Source of the DNA: JAHEME01 sp034435035
GTDB taxonomy: Bacteria; Chloroflexota; Anaerolineae; Aggregatilineales; UBA3940
Length of the DNA: 39,978 nt
Reading direction: 5' to 3'
Assembly (NCBI GenBank): GCA_034435035.1
Contig: DAOTXW010000017.1
Span: 1-39,978, forward strand
In this document: piece by piece, positions 23,457 through 31,950 of the stretch
How positions within the stretch are numbered: position 1 is the stretch's first letter
Layout: the number at the start of each line of letters is the position of its first letter
Program-made: the position numbers and the translations under genes
The notes under the pieces: model-generated
What the model saw: only the letters and a program-made list of their open reading frames with translations
Told to the model about the DNA's origin: nothing
The model's database searches: none

Positions 23457-25523
23457 ATGAACGAACTTCAGACCCCTACCCCAAGCAAGTCGGATGCGAC
23501 CCTGTGGATCGTCGCGCTGGTCGGCGGCATGATCGTCTGCCTGTGCGCCGCCGGAGTCTTCCTGTTCGGCGTCGCGGGCGTGCTGACTTTTGCCACCGCC
23601 GCGCCGCGCACCTCCCCGGCGCCGCCGCCTGTGCTGCCGCTGCTGGCGTCGCCCACGCCCACCATCAGCGTGCCGTTTGATCCCTCCCCGCCGCCGCCCG
23701 GCGCGGAGGACACCCTGGCGGCCCTGGAGGAAGCCGATATCCCGGTGCGCGACCGCTACGACCTGGCCGGGCGCCTGCTGGGTATCACCGAGGCGGCCGT
23801 CAGCCCGCCCGGCGAATACGCCGTGGGCGACCGCGAGATCTTCTACGTGGACAACGAATCGACCAACTCCGTGGTCGAGGTCGAGGCCGAGATGGTGTAC
23901 CGCACCGACCACGTCTATATGTGGGTCGAGAACGGGCAGGACTACGACCTCGACGCGATACAGCGCTCGGCGGACCGCTTCGAGCAGCGCACCTACCCAA
24001 CCAACCGGTCGTACTTCGGCAGCGAGCCGTCGCCGGGCATCGACGGCGACGTGCGCCTGCATATCCTGCACTCGGTGGAGCTGGGCAGCGGGATCGCCGG
24101 CTACTTCTTCAGCCCCAGCCAGTACCCGGCAGCGATCGTGCCCTACTCGAATGAGAAAGAGATCTTCTTCATCAACATCAGCAACACGGTCCCCGGCACG
24201 ACCGAGTATGACAGCACGCTGGCGCACGAGTTCCAGCACATGATCCACTGGGGCGTGGATCGCAACGAGGACATCTGGATGAACGAAGGCCTGAGCGAGG
24301 TGGCCGCCTATCTGAACGGCTTCGGCCCGTCGGGCTTCATGCCGTACTACCTGTTCAACCCCGATCTGCAGCTGACCGACTGGCCCGAAGACGGCGACAC
24401 CACCCCGCACTACGGTGCTTCCTTTCTGTTCAACGCCTACTTCCTGGATCGCTTCGGGCAGGATGCGCTGCGGGCGCTGGTCAGCCATCAGGAAAACGGC
24501 CTGCGCAGCATGGACGAGACGCTGGCCGATCTGGGCGAGGCGGCGCGGGCCGACGATGTCTTTGCCGACTGGGCGATCGCCAACATCCTCAACGATCAGG
24601 ACATCGACGCCCGCTATGGCTACAGCGATATGCCGGGCATGTCCCCGCCGGGGCTGGCCGGGACGATCAGCCGCTACCCGTATGGCCCGTCCAACGCCGA
24701 GGTGCACCAGTACGGGGTGGATTACATCGAGATCGACCGGCCCGGCGAGGTGCGCATCACGTTTGAGGGGGCGCAGCAGGTGCCCATCCTGCCCACCAGC
24801 GCGAACAATACCGACGGCGACGCCAGCACCGACGACACGCATATCTGGTGGTCGAACCGGGGCGATGACAGCAACATGACGCTCACCCGCGCCATCGACC
24901 TGACCGATGTGACGCAGGCCACGCTGGAGTACAGCGTGTGGTTCTGGCTGGAGAGCCTGTGGGACTACGGCTATGTCGAGGTCTCCACCGACGGCGGGGA
25001 GACGTGGACTCTGCTGGAGACGCCCTACACCACCACGGAGAACCCGCACGGCAATTCCTACGGGCCGGCCTACTCCGGGCAGAGTCTCGCGCAGCCGGAC
25101 GCCACCCCGGAAGGCTGGCTGCGCGAATCGCTCGACCTGAGCGCCTATGCCGGGCAGCCCATCCTGATCCGCTTCGAGGTGATCACCGATGATGCGGTGA
25201 ACCAGCCAGGCATGGCGGTGGACAACGTCTGCGTGCCGGAGATCGACTGGTGCGACGACGCGGAAAGCGGCGAGAGCGACTGGGAGGCCCGCGGCTTCGT
25301 GCGGCACAACAACGTGCTGCCGCAGCGGTTCATCGTGCAGATCCTCGCGCTCGATGCTCAGGGCGGCGCCACGGTGACCCGGCTGGAGCTGGACGAGTCC
25401 AACCGGGGCGAAGCGTCCGTGACCGTGCCGGAGGGCGGCCGGGTGGTGCTGGTCATCTCCGGGGCCACGCGCTACACCACGGAGCCGGCCGTCTACCGCC
25501 TGTCGGTGAGCGCAGCCGACTGA
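23457..25523 (+). CDS. Membrane-anchored zinc metalloprotease, immune inhibitor A-like
   Basis: The 688-residue protein has a membrane helix at about 17-45 and a Pro/Ala/Thr linker. A propeptide-like region precedes a gluzincin-type catalytic domain with His257-Glu258-x-x-His261 (LAHEFQHMIHWG) and the likely third zinc ligand Glu277 in MNEGLSEVAAY. After about residue 420 come beta-sandwich segments: a MAM/jelly-roll-like module typical of the M6 group (TLEYSVWFWLES, YVEVSTDGGETWT, LIRFEVITDDAVNQPGMAVDNV) and a further beta domain to the C-terminus. It should be exported and tethered, and it degrades proteins outside the cell. Its -10 hexamer is only 8 bases from the ATG and no ribosome binding site is present. 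The M6 assignment rests on the C-terminal module and is less sure than the protease call. Confidence 0.9.
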   Translation: MNELQTPTPSKSDATLWIVALVGGMIVCLCAAGVFLFGVAGVLTFATAAPRTSPAPPPVLPLLASPTPTISVPFDPSPPPPGAEDTLAALEEADIPVRDRYDLAGRLLGITEAAVSPPGEYAVGDREIFYVDNESTNSVVEVEAEMVYRTDHVYMWVENGQDYDLDAIQRSADRFEQRTYPTNRSYFGSEPSPGIDGDVRLHILHSVELGSGIAGYFFSPSQYPAAIVPYSNEKEIFFINISNTVPGTTEYDSTLAHEFQHMIHWGVDRNEDIWMNEGLSEVAAYLNGFGPSGFMPYYLFNPDLQLTDWPEDGDTTPHYGASFLFNAYFLDRFGQDALRALVSHQENGLRSMDETLADLGEAARADDVFADWAIANILNDQDIDARYGYSDMPGMSPPGLAGTISRYPYGPSNAEVHQYGVDYIEIDRPGEVRITFEGAQQVPILPTSANNTDGDASTDDTHIWWSNRGDDSNMTLTRAIDLTDVTQATLEYSVWFWLESLWDYGYVEVSTDGGETWTLLETPYTTTENPHGNSYGPAYSGQSLAQPDATPEGWLRESLDLSAYAGQPILIRFEVITDDAVNQPGMAVDNVCVPEIDWCDDAESGESDWEARGFVRHNNVLPQRFIVQILALDAQGGATVTRLELDESNRGEASVTVPEGGRVVLVISGATRYTTEPAVYRLSVSAAD

Positions 25524-25536
25524 CTCAGCCAGCGGC

Positions 25537-25566
25537 GGCGCGAGGGTGGGCAGCCGCCCTCGCGCC
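25537..25566 (+). terminator. Hairpin after the metalloprotease gene
   Basis: GGCGCGAGGG (25537-25546) pairs perfectly with CCCTCGCGCC (25557-25566) around a 10-base loop, 13 bases after the stop codon at 25523. There is no T-run beyond TCTT. It separates the protease from the frr promoter at 25581. Confidence 0.5.
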
Positions 25567-25580
25567 GGCATCTTACACGG

Positions 25581-25609
25581 TTGACAAGCCCTGCCAGTTG
25601 GGACACAAT
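25581..25609 (+). promoter_or_regulatory. Near-consensus sigma-70 promoter for frr-uppS-cdsA
   Basis: A perfect TTGACA (25581-25586), 17 bases, then CACAAT (25604-25609). This is the best -35 match in the window. The predicted leader of about 100 bases precedes the frr ATG at 25716. Confidence 0.7.
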
Positions 25610-25715
25610 GATGCATGTGCATCCGGAACAGGCAGCCCCGGCGGGGCGCGCAGCCTGTCCCACCATCCAACACCTCACCTGCACCGATGCCTGGGCTGAC
25701 CTCGGAGTATGCACC

Positions 25716-26273
25716 ATGATCAAGGACACACTGCACGATGCCGAGCATCGCATGAAAGGCGCGATTCACGCGCTGGAAGAAGACCTGGCCGCGATCCGGA
25801 CCGGCCGCGCCCATCCCGCGCTGGTGGAGAAGCTGGCCGTGGAATACTACGGCACCCCGACCCCGCTGCAGAATCTGGCGACCATCACCGCACCGGAACC
25901 GCAGCTGCTCGCCATCCGGCCCTTCGATCCAGGCTCGCTCAACATCATCGAGAAGGCTATCCGCTCCTCCGATCTGGGGCTGACCCCCAGCAACGACGGG
26001 AAGATCATCCGGCTGACGCTGCCGCCGCTGACCGAGGAGCGCCGCCGGGATCTGACCAAAGTCGTGCACAAGCGGCTGGAGGAAGCCAAAGTGGCCGTGC
26101 GCAACATCCGGCGCGACGTGCATGACGACATCCGCGAGATGGAGAAGGAGAAACTCATCTCCGAGGATGACCGGCGGCGCGGGGAGGCCGATCTGCAAAA
26201 GCTGACCGATCGCTTCATCGAGCAGGTGGACCAGATCGGCAAACGTAAAGAACACGAGATTATGGAAGTGTAG
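25716..26273 (+). CDS. frr: Ribosome recycling factor
   Basis: At 185 residues this is the standard length for ribosome recycling factor, which with EF-G splits the ribosome after termination. The three-helix and beta-domain signature is present: IKDTLHDAEHRMKGAIHALEEDL, the IRTGRAHPALVEKL segment, YYGTPTPLQNLATI, RPFDPGSLNIIEKAI and RLTLPPLTEERRRDLTK. I start at the ATG at 25716, with GGAG eight bases upstream; the open frame upstream begins inside the -35 hexamer. It is the first gene of frr-uppS-cdsA, an old conserved cluster. The usual upstream partners (rpsB, tsf, pyrH) are absent here, so this operon has its own promoter. Confidence 0.98.
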   Translation: MIKDTLHDAEHRMKGAIHALEEDLAAIRTGRAHPALVEKLAVEYYGTPTPLQNLATITAPEPQLLAIRPFDPGSLNIIEKAIRSSDLGLTPSNDGKIIRLTLPPLTEERRRDLTKVVHKRLEEAKVAVRNIRRDVHDDIREMEKEKLISEDDRRRGEADLQKLTDRFIEQVDQIGKRKEHEIMEV

Positions 26274-26283
26274 GGCATTTATT

Positions 26284-27039
26284 GTGGCAAAGACACCGAT
26301 CGGAAACGCGGGCCGCACCGCTGCGGCGCAGGAAGTGGCCCTGCTGCCAGAACAGGTTCCGGCCCATGTGGCCATCATCATGGATGGCAACGGGCGCTGG
26401 GCCAAGCAGCGCGGGCTGCCGCGCATCGCCGGACACCGCGCCGGCACGGAGAACCTGCGCGAGATCCTGCGTGCCTGCGTCGAGTTTGGCATCGAGATCC
26501 TGACCATCTACGCCTTCTCCACCGAGAACTGGGGCCGCCCGGAGAGCGAAGTCAAGGGGCTGATGCGCATCCTGGAGGATGTGATCGACCGGGAGCTGAA
26601 CGATCTGCATCGCGAAGGGGTGCAGCTGCGGCACATCGGCGACCTGTCGCGCATCAGCCCTGAGCTGCAGCACAAAGTGCGCCAGGCCATCGATCTGACC
26701 CGGCAGAACTCGCGGTTGATCCTGAACGTGGCGTTCAACTACGGCGGGCGGGCGGAGATCGTCCACGCCATTCAGGAGATCGTCCGGCAGGGCTACCGGC
26801 CTGAGGAGATCAACGAGGAGCTGGTCAGCCGCTTCCTGTACACCGGCGACCTGCCCGACCCTGACCTGATCGTTCGCACCAGCGGCGAGCTGCGCACCAG
26901 CAACTTCCTGATCTGGCAGGGCGCTTACGCCGAATACTACTTCGCGGATGTGTTCTGGCCGGACTTCAACCGGGAAGAGCTGCGCAAGGCGCTGATCCAC
27001 TATCATGAACGGGATCGCCGCTTTGGCATGGTAAGGTAG
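26284..27039 (+). CDS. uppS: Undecaprenyl (polyprenyl) diphosphate synthase
   Basis: This cis-prenyltransferase elongates farnesyl diphosphate with isopentenyl units to the C55-type carrier for cell-wall and surface sugars. All signature regions are seen in the 251 residues: VAIIMDGNGRWAKQRG with the catalytic Asp34, GHRAGTENLREIL, AFSTENWGRP, NVAFNYGGRAEI, and SGELRTSNFLIWQGAYAEYYF with WPDF. Position SGELRTSN has Thr where most homologues have Leu or Ile, a minor variant. The GTG start at 26284 lies 10 bases after the frr stop, with a weak GGG site. The carrier made here would serve the LCP protein and the membrane glycosyltransferases in the same window. cis-Decaprenyl or other chain lengths cannot be excluded. 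Confidence 0.97.
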   Translation: MAKTPIGNAGRTAAAQEVALLPEQVPAHVAIIMDGNGRWAKQRGLPRIAGHRAGTENLREILRACVEFGIEILTIYAFSTENWGRPESEVKGLMRILEDVIDRELNDLHREGVQLRHIGDLSRISPELQHKVRQAIDLTRQNSRLILNVAFNYGGRAEIVHAIQEIVRQGYRPEEINEELVSRFLYTGDLPDPDLIVRTSGELRTSNFLIWQGAYAEYYFADVFWPDFNREELRKALIHYHERDRRFGMVR

Positions 27040-27044
27040 GCTGC

Positions 27045-27857
27045 GTGCGCCAGCGTATCCTCAGCGCCGTCCTGCTGGGTGTGCCGGTGGTGGCAGCAGT
27101 CATCGCCGGCGGCCTGTGGGTGGTGCTGGCTGCCTGGCTGATCCTCAGCATCGCCCTGATCGAATTTGTCCATCTGGTCGCCCGGCAGGGGCACCGCGCC
27201 TCCGGCGGGCTGATGCTGCTGTGGTGCACCCTGTTCGTGCTCGACCGCGCCGCCCCGCAGCTCGGCCTGCTGGAACCGGGCATGGCGCTGCTGCTGATCC
27301 TCTCGCTGGGCTGGTCGCTGATCCGCTACCGGCAGGGCACCGCCAACGCCATCACCGGTTTCGCCATGACCCTGGCGGGCAGCCTGTACATCGGCTGGTC
27401 GGGCGCCCATCTGGTCGGCCTGCGGCTGCTGCCAGACGGGCTGTTCTGGCTGCTGATCGTGCTGCCGGCGGTCTGGATCACCGACACCGCCGCCTATTTC
27501 GTCGGCCGCGCGTTCGGGCGCAACCGGCTGGCCCCGGACATCAGCCCCGGCAAGACATGGGAAGGCTATCTGGGGGGGCTGCTGGTCACGCCCGGCGCGA
27601 TCGCCGGGCTGGCGGCCTTATGGCACCTGCTGGGAGCCGGCCCCGCCATGCAGCCGCAGCACGGCCTGCTGATCGGCCTGCTGGTCGCCGCCATCAGCCC
27701 GCTGGGCGATCTGGGCATCAGCATGCTCAAGCGGTATGCAGGCGCTAAAGACTCCAGCCAGCTGATTCCCGGCCACGGCGGCTTTCTGGATCGGATCGAC
27801 GCCGCGTTGATCGGCGCCCTGCTGGGCTATTACTACATCACGCTGGTTGTGCTGTGA
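27045..27857 (+). CDS. cdsA: Phosphatidate cytidylyltransferase (CDP-diacylglycerol synthase)
   Basis: This integral membrane enzyme makes CDP-diacylglycerol from phosphatidate and CTP, the branch point to acidic phospholipids. The 270-residue protein has about seven hydrophobic helices and the family signature near residues 225-250: SMLKRYAGAKDSSQLIPGHG followed by GFLDRIDAA. These are the S-x-x-K-R-x4-K-D and H-G-G-x-x-D-R-x-D elements. ITDTAAYFVGRAFGRNRLAPDISPGKTWEG is the upstream conserved loop, broken here for length as ITDTAAYFVGRAFG, then NRLAPDISPGKTWEG. The GTG at 27045 follows the uppS stop by five bases, with TAAGGTAGG as ribosome binding site overlapping that stop. It is the third gene of the operon; dxr and rseP, which usually follow, are missing. 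Confidence 0.97.
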   Translation: MRQRILSAVLLGVPVVAAVIAGGLWVVLAAWLILSIALIEFVHLVARQGHRASGGLMLLWCTLFVLDRAAPQLGLLEPGMALLLILSLGWSLIRYRQGTANAITGFAMTLAGSLYIGWSGAHLVGLRLLPDGLFWLLIVLPAVWITDTAAYFVGRAFGRNRLAPDISPGKTWEGYLGGLLVTPGAIAGLAALWHLLGAGPAMQPQHGLLIGLLVAAISPLGDLGISMLKRYAGAKDSSQLIPGHGGFLDRIDAALIGALLGYYYITLVVL

Positions 27858-27941
27858 GGCCCTGCTCCGCGCAGGCGCCTGCGATCGGCCACCCGGGCGG
27901 GCCGCCGGCCCGTCCTCATTGAGAAAGGAGACCCTGCGCTG

Positions 27942-29018
27942 ATGACCCCCTCGATCGTTATGACCATTGAACGCCACATCCTGGAGCAGCAGCGCCTGTA
28001 CCCGGAGGCGAGCGGCGCCTTCACCAACCTGATGTACGATCTGGCGCTCTCCGCCAAGCTGATCGCCCGCGAGACCACCCGCGCCGGGCTGGCCGATATT
28101 CTGGGGCGGGCCGGCTCGACCAATGTCCATGACGAGGATCAACAGAAGCTCGATCTGTATGCAGACAACGTGATCTTCCGCATGCTGGACCACACCGGCC
28201 GCATCTGCATCATGGCGTCCGAGGAGCACCCCGATCCGCTGCCGATCCCCGATGAGTTCCCCTGCGGCAACTACGCGGTGCTGTACGATCCGCTGGACGG
28301 CTCATCCAACATCGACTACAACGTGAGCGTGGGGACGATCTTCTCGATCCACCGCAAGATCAGCGACCATCCGCGGGGCGAGCTGAAGGACCTGCTCCAG
28401 CCGGGCTACCGGCAGGTAGCGGCGGGCTATGTCGTCTACGGCTCGAGCACCATGCTGGTGTACTCCGCGGGGCGCGGCGTGCACGGCTTCACGCTCGATC
28501 CCACGATCGGCGAGTTCCTGCTCTCCCACCCGAACATCCGCATCCCGGACCGGCCAAAGTTCTACAGCGTGAATCAGGGCTATGCGCCCCACTGGGGCGA
28601 GGGGATGCGCCAGATCATGCACTGGCTCACCGGCGGCGCTCCGACCAGCCCGAAGGGGCTGTCCCTGCGCTACATCGGCTCGCTGGTGGCCGACTTCCAC
28701 CGCAACCTGCTGTCGGGCGGGATCTTCATGTACCCGGCTGATACCAAGGACCCGCGCCAGCCGTTCGGCAAGCTGCGGCTGTGCTACGAGGCGGCCCCGC
28801 TGGCCTTCATCGCCGAGCAGGCCGGCGGCTATGCTTCGGACGGCGTGAACCCGATCCGCACGCTGCAGCCCTACGATCTGCACCAGCGCACGCCGCTGTT
28901 CATCGGCAGCCGCCCCCTGGTGGAGCAGGCCGAGGAGACCATCCGCCGTTACGATACCGACTGGGTCGCCATGTACCAGGAGCATCTCCGGGAGGCCGAG
29001 CACCGGCTGCCGGTCTGA
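27942..29018 (+). CDS. fbp: Class I fructose-1,6-bisphosphatase
   Basis: This enzyme removes the 1-phosphate from fructose 1,6-bisphosphate in gluconeogenesis and the Calvin cycle. The 358-residue protein has the class I motifs: the metal site YDPLDGSSNIDYNVSVGTIF, MASEEHPDPL with the conserved Glu, and the sugar-phosphate region GKLRLCYEAAPLAFIAEQAGG. The ATG at 27942 follows AAAGGAG by about ten bases; a second ATG at 27960 is possible. The gap to cdsA is 84 bases with no clear promoter, so it may be read from the frr promoter. A perfect hairpin terminator follows at 29047. Class I is unusual enough outside proteobacteria and eukaryotes to be worth noting, but it does occur in Chloroflexota. 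Confidence 0.96.
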   Translation: MTPSIVMTIERHILEQQRLYPEASGAFTNLMYDLALSAKLIARETTRAGLADILGRAGSTNVHDEDQQKLDLYADNVIFRMLDHTGRICIMASEEHPDPLPIPDEFPCGNYAVLYDPLDGSSNIDYNVSVGTIFSIHRKISDHPRGELKDLLQPGYRQVAAGYVVYGSSTMLVYSAGRGVHGFTLDPTIGEFLLSHPNIRIPDRPKFYSVNQGYAPHWGEGMRQIMHWLTGGAPTSPKGLSLRYIGSLVADFHRNLLSGGIFMYPADTKDPRQPFGKLRLCYEAAPLAFIAEQAGGYASDGVNPIRTLQPYDLHQRTPLFIGSRPLVEQAEETIRRYDTDWVAMYQEHLREAEHRLPV

Positions 29019-29046
29019 CGGCCCGCCGCGGTCCCCGCCCACAAAC

Positions 29047-29077
29047 AAAGAGACCTCCTGCCACGGGAGGTCTCTTT
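29047..29077. terminator. Perfect bidirectional hairpin terminator
   Basis: AAAGAGACCTCC (29047-29058) and GGAGGTCTCTTT (29066-29077) pair over 12 bases around a 7-base loop, with A-run and T-run flanks that serve on either strand. It lies between the convergent fbp (stop at 29018) and OsmC-family (stop at 29114) genes. Confidence 0.9.
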
Positions 29078-29113
29078 GCATCAGGAGAAGACGTCAGGCG
29101 CGATGGCGCCGCC

Positions 29114-29503
29114 TCAGCGGGCCATCTCCACCACGGAGGTGTGCACGTCGAAGACCGGCGGGTTTTCCAGGTGCTTCTTGACCGCGCACAGCTCCGCCGA
29201 ACGCACCACGGCCTCCCTGTACTTCTCCGGGAAGTCGGGCGGGAGCTGGATGTCCAGCTCGATGCGGTCCACCATGCGGGTGAGCGGGTTGTGGCTCATG
29301 CGCTGCACGATGCGAATGCCGTCGGTGGGCAGGCCGCGCTGCTGGCAGAAGCTGAGCACATAGATGCCCGCGCAGGTGCCGATCGAGGCCAGGAACAGCC
29401 CGAAGGGAGCCGGCGCGCTCCCGTCCTGGTTGGTGACGATGGTCAGGTTGCCCATGTTGGCATCGACACGCTGGCCGCCGGGGAAGACGATTTCCATTTC
29501 CAT
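29114..29503 (-). CDS. OsmC-family protein
   Basis: This 129-residue protein has the OsmC fold, with two reactive-type cysteines at SIGTCAGIYVLSFC and SAELCAVKKHLENPP. The start MEMEIVFPGGQRVDANMGN lacks the N-terminal strand extension of Ohr, so it is closest to the short YhfA/OsmC-like group. OsmC proteins reduce organic or fatty-acid peroxides through the Cys pair. The ATG at 29503 has GAGGT about ten bases upstream; a TTG one codon earlier is less likely. The extra Cys in LSFCQQRG, close to the first, is unusual. It is followed by the bidirectional terminator at 29047-29077. Confidence 0.88.
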   Translation of the reverse strand: MEMEIVFPGGQRVDANMGNLTIVTNQDGSAPAPFGLFLASIGTCAGIYVLSFCQQRGLPTDGIRIVQRMSHNPLTRMVDRIELDIQLPPDFPEKYREAVVRSAELCAVKKHLENPPVFDVHTSVVEMAR

Positions 29504-29646
29504 CAAGCGTTTACCTCACTGGGATAGTCTGGCTGTTTCATTGATCAGGTTAGATGCAAGCCGCGCCCGGAGGATTCAGGCGGGGGAATCAACCGGGGCG
29601 CGGCCTTCTGCTGCGCGCGCCCCGTAGCCCGGCAGGAAGCGGCCTG

Positions 29647-30075
29647 CTAGCGCAGCGCCGCCTCCAGCGTGATGGCGATGCGCCCGGCGAACATGTTGGA
29701 GACCGGGCAGCCCTTCTTGGCCTCCTCGGCATGCTCCTGGAAAGCATCGGCCTCCAGCCCGGGGACTTCCGCTTCGGTGATCAGGTGCATCCGCACGATG
29801 CGCCAGCCTTCTTCCAGCTTCTCGAAGTGCGCCTCGGCGGTGGTGCTGATGCGCGTCGGCGTGAAGCCAGCATTGGTCAGGCGGGACGACAGCGCCATAG
29901 AGAAGCAGCCGGCGTGCGCGGCAGCCACCAGCTCCTCCGGATTCGTGCCTGCGCCTTCCTCAAAGCGCGACATGAACGAGAAGGGGCCTTCATACGCGCC
30001 GCTGCTCAGCTTCATGACGCCCTGCCCTTCCTTGAGCGTGCCCTGCCACGTCGCCTGCGCCCTGCGAATCGCCAT
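29647..30075 (-). CDS. OsmC/Ohr-family peroxiredoxin
   Basis: The protein has 142 residues from the ATG at 30075, which has AAGGAGGAATG nine bases upstream, the best ribosome binding site nearby. The start is MAIRRAQATWQGTLKEGQG. The family's cysteine sites are in AAAHAGCFSMALS and AKKGCPVSNMF. FEEGAGTNPEELVAAAHAGC is the OsmC motif, broken here as EGAGTNPEELVAAAHAGC. It differs clearly from the OsmC-like protein 140 bases downstream (29114-29503), so the two are not a recent duplication. It should reduce organic hydroperoxides. A minus-strand TATACT at 30121-30126 may be its -10 element. Confidence 0.93.
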   Translation of the reverse strand: MAIRRAQATWQGTLKEGQGVMKLSSGAYEGPFSFMSRFEEGAGTNPEELVAAAHAGCFSMALSSRLTNAGFTPTRISTTAEAHFEKLEEGWRIVRMHLITEAEVPGLEADAFQEHAEEAKKGCPVSNMFAGRIAITLEAALR

Positions 30076-30120
30076 GCTGACATTCCTCCTTGAGTGAACT
30101 GCCAAACCGGTGCGTCAGAG

Positions 30121-30126
30121 AGTATA
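30121..30126 (-). promoter_or_regulatory. -10 element for the OsmC/Ohr gene
   Basis: A minus-strand TATACT lies 45 bases upstream of the ATG at 30075, just after the end of the DUF2723 gene. The -35 is weak (GGAAAA). It is in an AT-richer stretch than its surroundings. Confidence 0.3.
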
Positions 30127-30156
30127 ACAGCGGGAAAGGCCAGTTTTCCAGCCCGT

Positions 30157-31812
30157 TCACGGGCAGGCAGCCGGCTGCCCGGCAAAGACGATCAGCGGTT
30201 CCACCTGCGCCCAGCGCTCCGGGCCGACCAGCGGGACAGTCTGCTCACCCTGCCGCACCGCGACCACCTCGTAGCCCGCGATGACCTCCGCGCCGGGGGC
30301 GCACACCGGCAGCAGCCCGTAATCGGCCACGCGGGCCTCGCCAGGATCGAGCACGAACAGCTGGCGCGGGCTGGCGGCCAGCGCCTCCGGCGTCAGGGCA
30401 GGCGCGGCATCCGTCCATGCCAGGTAGGCGGGCGGCGGGCCGGGCGGCGGATCGACCTCCGCCGGGGCCACGGCGCTGAAGCCGGCCAGACCCTGCTCGA
30501 AGGCCAGGTAGCGCACCGCCCACGAATAGTAGAACGCCGCCGAGTTCGGATGGGGCATCAGCAGCCAGGCGCCGGGCCGGGCCTGCGCCAGCAGCGCCCG
30601 CCCGTTGACCTCGTAGGCGGTCTGATCGCGCTGATCGACCAGCGGCAGGTTCACCAGCAGGGTCACGGCCAGCAGCACCGCGCCGGCAGCGCCCGCCGCC
30701 GGAGCGATCAACCAGGCCGGGCCGCGCAGCCGCGGGAAAGCCGCCTCCCGGACCCGCATGACCCCGCAGGCCGCCAGCGGCGCAAAAGCCACGTAGCAGG
30801 GGGTGAGGAAGTCGTGCCAGTCGGGGATGGCGTAGGCGATCACGAACAGATATTCGGCCAGCAGCGCCAGCGCCAGCAGCCGGCCAGCCGGCAGCCGCCG
30901 GCGGAGCGCCTCCCACAGCCCGACGATCCCCAGCGCGTAGCCCCAGGGCATGAACTGGACGTTGAACTGGCCGATGGATTCGGGCAGGCGGGCCATGATC
31001 TCGCGGCGGGGCAGCGCGAAGTAGGCGCGGCGGAACGCGCCGCCGGTCAGATAGGAGGGGAGCGCCGGACCCGACGGGCAGAAGTTGCAGAAGGGCGGAT
31101 TGGCGGCGACTCGCAGCGGGATGATCGCATACTGCAGCGCCGCCAGCCCGGCGATGGCCGCCAGCGCCAGCAGGACGCGCGGGCGGCGCAGCAGCCCCCG
31201 GTCGGTGGCCCACACGGCATACAGGCAGGCCGGCAGCAGCAGGATCATGCTGGCGTGGTGCCCCAGACTCAGCGCCGTGACCGCCGCAGCAGCCCAGAAG
31301 GCCGCAGGCCGCCGCGACTGGTTCCAGGCGACCAGCAGATACAGCACCAGGGCTACGTAGAGCGCGTTGAGCGCATACAGTTCGGCGATGCTGGACTGGT
31401 ACCACAGGCGCGGCGCGATGCTCAGGCTCAGGGCGGCGAACGCGCTGGCCGCCAGCGCCGCCGTCTCGTGGCCGCGCCGCCAGGCCAGCCGGTAGGCCAG
31501 CAGCAGCGTCACGCCGACGGCTGCCGCGCCCGCCAGCGCCGAAAACAGGTTCAGCCGGAAGGCGGCGTTCGGGCCCGGCAGCAGCGCCATCGCCAGCCGG
31601 CCCAGCAGCAGATACTGCGGGCTGCCCGGCGGGTGGATCACCCCGTCCACCAGGACGGCGATCTGCAGCTCCATGCTGTCCAGCGACGGCCCCACCCCGG
31701 GATGCAGCGTCCGAAGGTACAGCCCCAGCGCGATCAGCGCCGCCGCGGCGGCGGTCAGCAGGGCGCGGGCTGTCAGGCGGGGAGCAGCGGGGAGGCGGGC
31801 AGCAGCGAGCAT
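30157..31812 (-). CDS. DUF2723-family polytopic membrane protein (TMEM260-like glycosyltransferase)
   Basis: The 551-residue protein has about twelve hydrophobic helices and a soluble C-terminal part of about 130 residues. The first loop has GPSLDSMELQIAVLVDGVIH followed by PPGSPQYLLLGRLA, matching the DSxEL...HPPGxPLY signature of DUF2723, with Met where Gly is usual. A second loop has WYQSSIAELYALN. The family includes TMEM260, a protein O-mannosyltransferase, and the topology is that of GT-C enzymes using polyprenyl-phosphate sugars on the outer face; activity here is inferred. The start at 31812 has CGGAG upstream, and a minus-strand CACAAT at 31846-31851 could be its -10 element. It is divergent from the lipoprotein at 31951. 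Confidence 0.88.
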   Translation of the reverse strand: MLAAARLPAAPRLTARALLTAAAAALIALGLYLRTLHPGVGPSLDSMELQIAVLVDGVIHPPGSPQYLLLGRLAMALLPGPNAAFRLNLFSALAGAAAVGVTLLLAYRLAWRRGHETAALAASAFAALSLSIAPRLWYQSSIAELYALNALYVALVLYLLVAWNQSRRPAAFWAAAAVTALSLGHHASMILLLPACLYAVWATDRGLLRRPRVLLALAAIAGLAALQYAIIPLRVAANPPFCNFCPSGPALPSYLTGGAFRRAYFALPRREIMARLPESIGQFNVQFMPWGYALGIVGLWEALRRRLPAGRLLALALLAEYLFVIAYAIPDWHDFLTPCYVAFAPLAACGVMRVREAAFPRLRGPAWLIAPAAGAAGAVLLAVTLLVNLPLVDQRDQTAYEVNGRALLAQARPGAWLLMPHPNSAAFYYSWAVRYLAFEQGLAGFSAVAPAEVDPPPGPPPAYLAWTDAAPALTPEALAASPRQLFVLDPGEARVADYGLLPVCAPGAEVIAGYEVVAVRQGEQTVPLVGPERWAQVEPLIVFAGQPAACP

Positions 31813-31893
31813 GGGTCAGGGCTCCGGGGGCAGAGATGCGGGCCTATTGTGCCGCGATGCGGGCCGGATCGCCAGCCTGCGGCGGACGCCCGC

Positions 31894-31922
31894 TTGCCGG
31901 ATCGCGCCGCCGCGGGCACAAT
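31894..31922 (+). promoter_or_regulatory. Promoter for the DUF4367-like lipoprotein
   Basis: TTGCCG (31894-31899), 17 bases, then CACAAT (31917-31922). The predicted leader is about 22-35 bases, holding GAGG at 31946-31949. Confidence 0.45.
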
Positions 31923-31950
31923 CAGGGGCGTGAATCTCTGAAACCGAGGC

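Noticed and set aside
21731..23458. LCP protein starting at 23458
   Set aside because: The extension spans a minus-strand TATAAT promoter and the divergent gene's -10 region, so the downstream GTG at 23338 is preferred.
25608..25715. Upstream in-frame ATG codons before frr
   Set aside because: They overlap the -10 hexamer or precede the predicted transcript start, and the encoded extension is not part of ribosome recycling factor.
23448..26507. Minus-strand open frame of about 1,000 codons across the metalloprotease, frr and part of uppS
   Set aside because: It lies opposite clearly coding genes (HExxH protease, frr, uppS), has no domain, and is a by-product of high GC content and rare stops on the complementary strand.
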